The translations under genes were made by a program, and so were the position numbers. Shown in pieces: positions 1-5,288 of a stretch of DNA of 5,288 nucleotides. Source of the DNA: Myxococcales bacterium (GTDB lineage: Bacteria; Myxococcota_A; Polyangia; Polyangiales; Houyiibacteriaceae); contig JAUXFZ010000218.1 of the NCBI GenBank assembly GCA_030622585.1, positions 1 through 5,288 of the forward strand, written 5' to 3'. Position 1 is the first letter of the stretch. Each line of letters starts with the position of its first letter. The notes under the pieces are model-generated. The model had not been told where the DNA came from, made no database searches, and saw only the letters and a list, made by a program, of their open reading frames with translations.

Positions 1-1191
1 CAATGCCCATTCGTCGTCGGTGGCCTTGTCGGTGCTGAGGTCGACTCGAACCGCAACGAACCTCCGCGCCTCGGCGACGACCCGCGGATCGCTCAGCACG
101 TCGCGCTCGAGCTCCTGGCATGCGCCGCACCAATCGGCGCCGAAGTCCACCAGCATGGGACGCTCTTCGGCCAACGCTTGGCTCTTGCCAACCTCGAAGT
201 CTTCGACCCAGCCGATATGCGCGCCCGGCGGTAGAGCTTCGGCCCAGCCCACGATTCCGAGGACACCCGCGACGCACGCGGTGACACCGATCGCCTTGCG
301 AATCCGCGCTCCCCAGGCGTTGCTTTTGAAGGACAAATGAATCGCGCCCACGATGACGCCGCCTGCCAGCAATCCGAATGCCACGGCGAGCCACACCTCG
401 TCCCGCACCGCCGGACGAGGGTAGGGCAACACACCGCGCAAGTAGTAGAACGCGAGTGCGAGCATCGCGATGCCAAAAGCGCTCTTGCTCCACTCGACCC
501 ATCGCCCCGACTTCGGAAGCGTCACGGCAAACGTCCCCACGAACCAGAACAGCACGCCGATACCTATCGCGTAGATGAACAAGGCCAACGCGCCGAACGC
601 AACGTTGCCGGTCGTCGCCACCCAAGTCAGCAGCACTGCGAGGACAGGTCCGGTGCACGGAGCCGCGATGAGCCCGTTGACGAAACCGAGGACGAACGCG
701 CCCCTCAAGCCGAAGCCGCCCGCCTGCGCAAGACGGTTCTGTAGCGCGGAGGGTAAGGCGAGGTCGAATAGCCCGAACATGCTCAACGCCATCACAGCGA
801 ACAAGGCCGAAAGCGTCCCGACCACCCAGGGGCTCGCCAGAGCGCTTCCAAAGGCGCTCCCGGTCAACGCGGAAACCACACCGAGTGGCGTGAACAACGC
901 AGCAATGCCCAACACGAATGAGGTCGAGAGGAGTGCCGCCCGGGCGCGGCTTTCCGCCTTTCTTGCGCCGAACACGCTGACGGTGATCGCGATCATCGGA
1001 TACACGCAGGGAGTCAGCGAGGTCGCCAACCCTGCTACGAAGATCAGTCCCAGTGCGCCCAGGTAACTTCCGCCTTCGAGGGCGGTCGCGAACGGCGCTG
1101 TGAGCTCGGTCAGCGTGTCGGCGGACGCATGCGCCTGCGGCATGAAAGCCGCAACAAACCCTGCCAAACCGACCCGTGCACCCCTGCGCAT
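1..1191 (-). CDS. dsbD: DsbD-family thiol:disulfide interchange protein, compact form (3' end outside window)
   Basis: This inner-membrane reductase would carry electrons from cytoplasmic thioredoxin across the membrane to periplasmic thiol proteins. I translated the reverse strand from ATG at 1191; 397 residues are visible and the frame is still open at base 1. Residues 1-24 look like a signal peptide (RRGAR, a hydrophobic core, then AHASA). A CcdA-like domain with about eight membrane helices follows (roughly 43-63, 84-106, 123-145, 164-190, 198-222, 236-252, 266-285, 301-316). It holds the two family cysteines, C62 in TPCVYPM and C179 in AAPCTGP. Residues 325-397 begin a thioredoxin domain with the active site GADWCGACQELE (C355, C358), very close to the DsbD gamma domain. 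Only about 20 residues separate the signal peptide from helix 1, so the N-terminal alpha domain of the E. coli protein is absent. ATG was preferred to an in-frame GTG at 1227 because it places the signal peptide at the N-terminus; no strong ribosome-binding site is seen at either. Confidence 0.93.
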   Translation of the reverse strand, partial: MRRGARVGLAGFVAAFMPQAHASADTLTELTAPFATALEGGSYLGALGLIFVAGLATSLTPCVYPMIAITVSVFGARKAESRARAALLSTSFVLGIAALFTPLGVVSALTGSAFGSALASPWVVGTLSALFAVMALSMFGLFDLALPSALQNRLAQAGGFGLRGAFVLGFVNGLIAAPCTGPVLAVLLTWVATTGNVAFGALALFIYAIGIGVLFWFVGTFAVTLPKSGRWVEWSKSAFGIAMLALAFYYLRGVLPYPRPAVRDEVWLAVAFGLLAGGVIVGAIHLSFKSNAWGARIRKAIGVTACVAGVLGIVGWAEALPPGAHIGWVEDFEVGKSQALAEERPMLVDFGADWCGACQELERDVLSDPRVVAEARRFVAVRVDLSTDKATDDEWAL

Positions 1192-1249
1192 ACCCGAACT
1201 ATGGTGCTCGTTTGGTTGACCGTCCACGAACCGGGGACGTAGCCTCTCT
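1192..1249. promoter_or_regulatory. 58-base divergent intergenic region
   Basis: This short gap separates the divergent starts of the dsbD-like gene and the membrane-protein gene, so both promoters must lie here or inside the opposite gene. Weak sigma70-like pairs can be read on each strand. On the plus strand, TTGACC (1216-1221) and TAGCCT (1240-1245) are 18 bases apart. On the minus strand, TGGACG and CATAGT (1203-1198) are 17 bases apart. Each hexamer matches the consensus only partly. The minus-strand pair would start transcription at about the dsbD ATG, giving a leaderless message. No clear operator palindrome or riboswitch is visible. The role of the region is inferred from gene orientation, and the promoter boxes are tentative. 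Confidence 0.35.
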
Positions 1250-1816
1250 TTGGGGAACACTTTGCCGTTATTTTTCCTGCTGTTCATCGCTATCGCCACG
1301 GGCGCTCTCTCGGCCTACGCGGGCCTCGACGAGGTTCGCCATAGCTCAGACCCGGTGTGGCGCATGGAGGCCTTCCTCGCCTTCGCGCTCTTCGTTGGCT
1401 TCGTCCTCTTGCCAACAGCTATCTACTTCTACGTATTTCACGGCGACTGGTTTCTCTTTTATTGGGTCGACACGGGTCACGCTACCTGGCTGTGGGGCCT
1501 GCTCGTCGTCTTGTTCCTGCTCTGTTCCGCGTTCATGGGCTTCGTGCTCGGCGCGACATTTTGCAGGGCTTCGCGCAACGTGGCCGCCCGTCGCATCGCC
1601 CTTGGCGCGCTTCTCATTGCAGTCGCCGTGTGGCCGCTCGCATGGACGCGACTCTCCGTAGTCGGGTCGTACCGACAGTTCACGCGCGACTACGGACTCG
1701 TCCCGTTTTTCGCGAGTCCCGCCTTCTACTCGGGGCTGGCCATGCTCATCGTCATCGGGGTTGCTTTTGGTTCGGCGGTGTACCGGATCGACCGGCACAC
1801 GCACGCCAGCGGCTAG
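1250..1816 (+). CDS. Polytopic membrane protein of unknown function (5 predicted helices)
   Basis: I do not recognise this 188-residue protein as a named family. It is very hydrophobic, with about five membrane helices (roughly residues 5-23, 41-63, 78-104, 114-132 and 156-177). The loop between helices 2 and 3 is rich in aromatic residues and contains HGDWFLFYWVDTG. A short basic stretch (RASRNVAARR, 106-115) precedes helix 4, and the tail is polar and histidine-containing (DRHTHASG). No catalytic or metal-binding motif is evident. The start is uncertain. The frame is closed by TGA at 1217, and the only early candidates are TTG at 1250 and TTG at 1262. The second has GGGGAA five bases upstream, a possible weak ribosome-binding site, and would remove four residues. 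ATG at 1364 would lose the first helix. The gene diverges from dsbD and converges with the TPR gene, overlapping it by four bases. A real gene is supported by the clean hydrophobic segmentation, which its shadow frames lack. Confidence 0.78.
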   Translation: MGNTLPLFFLLFIAIATGALSAYAGLDEVRHSSDPVWRMEAFLAFALFVGFVLLPTAIYFYVFHGDWFLFYWVDTGHATWLWGLLVVLFLLCSAFMGFVLGATFCRASRNVAARRIALGALLIAVAVWPLAWTRLSVVGSYRQFTRDYGLVPFFASPAFYSGLAMLIVIGVAFGSAVYRIDRHTHASG

Positions 1817-4800
1817 CGAGGAGAGAGCAGCCCCATGTGCTCGCGAAGGTGCATCGCTGCGGGGGACGCCCAGAACTTCAGCGCTTCGGCGTAGGCCGGA
1901 TGAGTCTCGAACGTTTCCCCTTCGGCTTTCCGCTCGGGCGCGATTCGGTTCTGCAGGTCTTGCACGAGTGGCTCGAGGTCATCGCAGACGAGGAGCGCCG
2001 CGCGCACGGCGGTTCGTTGTGCGGCCCTGACCCACCGGTCAAACTGCACCCTGTTCGCTTGGGAGTAGGCGAGGGCGGTGTCGCGCACGAGCTTGCGGTC
2101 GCGCCGCGGGATCGCGCGTTGCAGGCGTCGCGTCTGCTCGTTCAGGAACTCTTCGCTGGTCAGGCCTGTGCCAAAGTCCGGTTTCACGGTCCGCGCCGCT
2201 GACGCCAGCAGGACATCCAGCTCCCGGGGAGTGAGCTTTTCGACTGCGTGATAACCGCGCGCGATCTGCGTCATCGGTTGGGTTAGCAGGAACGCTTGCG
2301 TGGACGGATCTCGCTCCATGATGCTCGCTGGTACGAGCACCGCCGGGTGAATCCCGAACTCGATCGTGATGCCTCGGTTGCGGACGCGGTGCAGAAACAG
2401 ATCGAAACTGCGGACGCCGAGCGCAGCTGCGATTCGGTTCGCGATCTCGCGGAGCGGATGGTTGGCTTCGGTCGGGAGGCGATCTCGCGTCGCGAGCCCG
2501 TAGCTTTCGAGCTCCGGCGGGTACAACTTGGCGAGAGCGGGGCTCAGTGCGGCCAGTAGCGCGCCGGCTGCCGTATCTTCCGCGCGTGGCGTCCCGAGTT
2601 GGTCGAGCACCGATCCTAGAAGCGACCTCGGCCGAACACGAGCAGGCCAAGGCTCGACGGACGCGGCCCGCGACCGATCCTCCTCGTCATCCGCGCCGAC
2701 CGCGAGCAGGGGCAGAGTCGCCAATCGCGCCTCTCGCAAGCGGTCTCCGGCTTGATAGGTGACGCCTAGCTCGCGCCAGAGATCCTGCCGAAGTGCGTCC
2801 CCTGAGAGCGCCGCCTGGAGTTGTTCGACAGCCGCGGCCTGCTCGCCGCGCGCGCGTAGGCGGACCGCCAGCTCGCGCCGAAGGTCGGCGTTGTCCGCTC
2901 CCTCCTCGAGGCCGTTTCGGAGCGCAGCGATCGCCGCGTGCTCATCGCGACAGTGGTCGGACAAGATCCGCGCGACCTCGAGGGCGGTGGTCACCCGTGC
3001 CCCTTCGTCGGCGGCGCTATGGTTGCCGAGGGCCTCCGCGTAGCCACGCCAATCGTCGGGACTCTCGCACAAATCTTCGAGCGTGCGCGCCGCGTTACTG
3101 CTCGGCCCATCGAGCACCACCGCACGGCGCAGAGCGTTCTTGGCGTTATCCCCGTCGCCGGCGGCGTGTTCGAGTTGCCCGAGGCGAACGAGCGCGTCCC
3201 CACGTTCCTGGCCCTCGCTCGCATCGAGCAGATGGCGCGCAACCTGCAAGGCCTCCGGCAACTGTCCAAGCGCTTCGTGCACCAACGAAAGCTCTTGTAG
3301 CGCCACCGAATGCGTCGGCTCCGATGCCAGGGCCGCCTCGACGTGCCGCAGTGCCCGGTCCGGCATGTTCAGTCGCTCGCGGTACAAGCGGGCCAGGCCG
3401 AGCAGGACCCGGTGCACGCGTGTGTTCTCGGGCGCCGCGGCGAGCAACTGTTCCATCGTCGCAGCCGCTTCGTGCCACGACCGATTGGCTTCGAAGTGGC
3501 GCGCTAGCCGTTCCAACGCATCGAGCTGACGAGGCTCCACCTTGAGGACCCGTTGCAGCGTTCGTATCGCGGCCGGCAGCTCCCCGAGCTCCTCGCTCTG
3601 CACCCGCGCCACCGCAAGCCAAAGCGCGCTCGCCCTGTCGACGGAGCGAGCACCTGACGCGGCCTGAGAGAGTCGATCGACGAGGTGAGACCAGCTTGCG
3701 TCTATCGTGAGCACGTCGGTGAGGCCGTCGGCCGCCCCAACAGAGTCTGGCCATAGTTCGAGCGCCTGCTCGAAATCCCTCCGGGCGCCGTCGTGGTCCC
3801 CGATGCGCTCGAGACGGACCACCGCGCTTTGCACCAGGAGCTCGGACGCGGCTTTCGCGTCACGCTCTGCTTCGGCCTCACGGCGAAGGGCGTCGACGAG
3901 CGCGGCGGGGTCATCGGTTTCCTGGGCCACGCGTGTGAGTCCGTGCGCCGCACCGATATGATGCGGGTCGGCGATCGCCGCCGCGCGGAACTGCTCGATC
4001 GCCTCCGTGTCCTGTTCACCCTCCACGAGCTCGGCCAAACGCGCGCGATGTGCCGCCACGACCGCCGGGTCGTGGGCGGACTTCGCGACCAAGGTGTCGA
4101 TGTCCCGCAGGAGACCTGCATCCCGTTGACCCGTTGCCAATCGCTCGAGCTCGAGCAGGGCCCCGAGGTCTGTGGGGATCACCTCCAGGACGCGCCGGTA
4201 TGCCTCGACGATGTCGTCGTATTGTCCGAGTCCCTGATGCTCCAACAGGCGCGCGAGCTCGTAGAGGGCCGAAACACGGCCAGCGGAGTCTTCCAACACT
4301 TCGGCCTGCGTGGAGTACACGGCGCACAACGACTCCCATGCACCGACCTGACGATGCAGCTGTTCGAGCGCGAGCAGAGCGCCGAGATGCTTGGAGTCGA
4401 CGGCAAGCACGTCTTCCCATGCCTGGATCGCTTGACGGTGCTTGTCCTGCCGCTCCAGCACCTGTGCCTTTCGCGCAAACAAGGCGATGCGCTGCGTGGG
4501 CTCCTCGGTAAGCTTTAGCTCGCGTTCGAGATCCGCGAGGAGATGGGTCCAATCGTGCTCTTCGGCCCGAACCCGGGCGAGCGCGTCGATGGCGGGTCGA
4601 TAGCCCGTGTCTGCCGCAACCGCCGCCTCGTAGGACGCTACCGCTTTGGTTCGGTCATCGAGGTGCTCTTCGTACACCTGGCCGAGGAGAAATGCCGCGC
4701 GTGCGCGGAGTCGGGGAGCTCCGGAGTTGCGAAGCTGGAGCTCCAAGACGTCGACCAATTCTTCACAATCGCCCCGCTCGCGCAATTGGCGCGCAAGCTC

Positions 4801-5288
4801 CTGAAGGGATGGCGCGTGGGCGGCGTCGACTTTGATCGCCTCGCGATGATACCGAAGCGCGTTCTCGTCGCTGCCGAGGCGGTCCCGAGAGATTTCGGCC
4901 ATTTTCTGCAATAGGGCGACTCGCCGACTCTTGGCCGAGGTGAGCTTCAGCTCCTGGCCGTAGATGTCGAGCAGGTCGTTCCAGCGCCCCGCCGCGTAGT
5001 AGATGCGCCCTAGGCTCGAGAGCGTCGGCACGTGACGAGGGTCCTTATCGAGGGCGCGACGGTATCGGGCGATGGCTTCGTCGCGGTCATCCAACTGCTC
5101 ATCGAGCACTTCTCCGGCCCGGTGCAGGAGCGCGACGAGCCGGTCCCGCTCGACGGTCAGCTCGACCTCGTAGTCGAGCGCCTCGAGGAGCTCTCGAGGT
5201 CTGTGCGCGCGCGCCGCAGAGCGCTGCCACGCGTGGACCGCAGCAAGGTGTCCGGAGTCCTGCTGCAGCACCCGCTTGTACGTTTGGG
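1813..5288 (-). CDS. Giant TPR-repeat protein with degenerate M48-like C-terminal domain (5' end outside window)
   Basis: The final 1157 residues are visible. A GTG at 5271 could be taken as the start, but the frame stays open to the right edge, and the codons before it (reading QTYKR, then VLQQDSGH) complete an ordinary TPR helix, so the true start lies outside the window. Counting the 5271 codon as residue 1, residues 1 to about 855 are helical TPRs, for example AIARYRRALDKDPRH (66-80) and AYRRVLEVIPTD (357-368). An acidic linker (GADDEEDRSR, 859-868) follows, then a distinct domain of about 280 residues (873-1152). No signal peptide or membrane segment lies in the visible part, so localisation cannot be judged. 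TPR arrays bind protein partners, so a scaffold role is inferred; the partner is unknown. The layout suggests the giant TPR proteins common in myxobacteria, from memory and unchecked. The stop codon overlaps that of the convergent membrane-protein gene. Confidence 0.93.
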   Translation of the reverse strand, partial: QTYKRVLQQDSGHLAAVHAWQRSAARAHRPRELLEALDYEVELTVERDRLVALLHRAGEVLDEQLDDRDEAIARYRRALDKDPRHVPTLSSLGRIYYAAGRWNDLLDIYGQELKLTSAKSRRVALLQKMAEISRDRLGSDENALRYHREAIKVDAAHAPSLQELARQLRERGDCEELVDVLELQLRNSGAPRLRARAAFLLGQVYEEHLDDRTKAVASYEAAVAADTGYRPAIDALARVRAEEHDWTHLLADLERELKLTEEPTQRIALFARKAQVLERQDKHRQAIQAWEDVLAVDSKHLGALLALEQLHRQVGAWESLCAVYSTQAEVLEDSAGRVSALYELARLLEHQGLGQYDDIVEAYRRVLEVIPTDLGALLELERLATGQRDAGLLRDIDTLVAKSAHDPAVVAAHRARLAELVEGEQDTEAIEQFRAAAIADPHHIGAAHGLTRVAQETDDPAALVDALRREAEAERDAKAASELLVQSAVVRLERIGDHDGARRDFEQALELWPDSVGAADGLTDVLTIDASWSHLVDRLSQAASGARSVDRASALWLAVARVQSEELGELPAAIRTLQRVLKVEPRQLDALERLARHFEANRSWHEAAATMEQLLAAAPENTRVHRVLLGLARLYRERLNMPDRALRHVEAALASEPTHSVALQELSLVHEALGQLPEALQVARHLLDASEGQERGDALVRLGQLEHAAGDGDNAKNALRRAVVLDGPSSNAARTLEDLCESPDDWRGYAEALGNHSAADEGARVTTALEVARILSDHCRDEHAAIAALRNGLEEGADNADLRRELAVRLRARGEQAAAVEQLQAALSGDALRQDLWRELGVTYQAGDRLREARLATLPLLAVGADDEEDRSRAASVEPWPARVRPRSLLGSVLDQLGTPRAEDTAAGALLAALSPALAKLYPPELESYGLATRDRLPTEANHPLREIANRIAAALGVRSFDLFLHRVRNRGITIEFGIHPAVLVPASIMERDPSTQAFLLTQPMTQIARGYHAVEKLTPRELDVLLASAARTVKPDFGTGLTSEEFLNEQTRRLQRAIPRRDRKLVRDTALAYSQANRVQFDRWVRAAQRTAVRAALLVCDDLEPLVQDLQNRIAPERKAEGETFETHPAYAEALKFWASPAAMHLREHMGLLSPR
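1816..2655 (-). other. C-terminal domain of the TPR protein, resembling an inactivated M48 peptidase
   Basis: Residues 873-1152 contain no TPR landmarks. The order of elements resembles the M48 (HtpX/BepA-like) metallopeptidase fold. First comes a helix and strand, NHPLREIANRIAAALGV (937-953). A strand, HPAVLVPASIM (975-985), follows, corresponding to the M48 segment before the active-site helix. The segment FLLTQPMTQIARGYH (994-1008) sits where M48 has the HExxH helix, here reading QPMTQ. Later, WVRAAQRTAVRAALLVCDD (1080-1098) matches the M48 segment carrying the third zinc ligand (pattern E-x-x-A-D), here Q-R-T-A-V. If the alignment is right, both histidines and both glutamates are gone and the domain cannot bind the catalytic zinc. 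The match is by eye and from memory of the family; a different all-helical domain remains possible. Confidence 0.5.
2707..5286 (-). repeat. Protein-level TPR array: ~72-residue double units, then 34-38-residue single units
   Basis: Aligning the second helix of each canonical TPR (pattern A-x-x-x-Y/F-x-x-A/V-L-x-x-D/E-P) on its A/V-L step puts the landmark at residues 1, 73, 145, 217, 288, 361, 431, 503 and 575 (codon at 5271 = residue 1). The steps are 70-73 residues, about 216 bases. Between landmarks lies a second, divergent helical unit of the form LLDIYGQELKLT followed by R-x-A-L-L-x-K-x-A-E-I. After residue 575 the landmarks come at 609, 647, 681 and 717, steps of 34-38, then 787 and 821. 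The copies are well diverged in sequence, so this is an old protein repeat and not a recent DNA tandem duplication. The landmarks were counted by eye from the translation. Confidence 0.82.

Noticed and set aside
337..1066. Plus-strand open frames at 337-744 and 575-1066
   Set aside because: They lie opposite the dsbD-like gene, whose minus-strand frame has the full set of membrane helices and cysteine motifs. The plus frames show no domain pattern.
1201..1242. Thirteen-codon plus-strand mini-ORF (ATG at 1201, TAG at 1240-1242) as a leader peptide
   Set aside because: It has no ribosome-binding site, no run of regulatory codons and no attenuator-like hairpin after it. Short frames of this size occur by chance.
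1346..1804. Minus-strand open frame antisense to the membrane-protein gene
   Set aside because: It encodes a highly charged, Glu/Arg-rich product typical of the complement of a hydrophobic reading frame. The plus frame has five clean membrane helices.
1357..2202. Plus-strand open frame of 281 codons spanning the end of the membrane-protein gene and the end of the TPR gene
   Set aside because: It is Arg-rich and has no hydrophobic segmentation or motif. It overlaps two better-supported genes in other frames.
1980..2310. Active M48 zinc metallopeptidase at the C-terminus of the TPR protein
   Set aside because: There is no HExxH anywhere in the visible protein. The corresponding positions read QPMTQ, and the third-ligand motif reads QRTAV, so catalysis is not supported.
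2793..3545. Plus-strand open frame of 250 codons antisense to the TPR gene (also 3793-4518, 241 codons)
   Set aside because: The translations are low-complexity, rich in Arg, Ala and Pro or otherwise lacking domain patterns, while the minus-strand frame gives regular TPR helices. Long antisense frames are expected opposite high-GC genes.
2707..5286. Tandem DNA repeat of about 216 bases
   Set aside because: The 72-residue period is clear in the protein, but the copies are too diverged in nucleotide sequence to be called a DNA repeat.

Overview
The window is GC-rich throughout, with strong G/C preference at codon third positions. It holds three protein-coding genes, two of them cut by the window edges. 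A very large double-TPR protein and a compact DsbD with a high-GC codon style together suggest a chromosome segment of a myxobacterium-like bacterium (Myxococcota, formerly Deltaproteobacteria). That assignment is an inference from gene style. No rRNA, tRNA, mobile element, CRISPR array or DNA-level repeat was seen.

Layout. (1) Positions 1-1191, minus strand: the first 397 residues of a DsbD-type thiol:disulfide interchange protein. It has a signal peptide, an eight-helix CcdA-like membrane domain with its cysteine pair, and the start of a C-terminal thioredoxin domain with a WCGAC active site. The gene runs off the left edge. (2) Positions 1192-1249: a 58-base divergent intergenic gap. (3) Positions 1250-1816, plus strand: a 188-residue polytopic membrane protein of unknown function, probably starting at TTG. 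(4) Positions 1813-5288, minus strand: the C-terminal 1157 residues of a giant tetratricopeptide-repeat protein whose start lies beyond the right edge. Its first three quarters are TPR helices arranged in a roughly 72-residue double repeat that later gives way to single 34-38-residue TPRs. Its last 280 or so residues form a separate domain that resembles an M48 metallopeptidase with every zinc-site residue replaced.

The membrane protein and the TPR gene converge and share four bases (CTAG) that contain both stop codons. No two neighbouring genes here point the same way, so the window gives no operon evidence. DsbD acts in envelope thiol redox control. The TPR protein is probably a scaffold. 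Nothing in the sequence links the three genes functionally. The point most worth following up is the apparent pseudo-M48 domain at the end of the giant TPR array.
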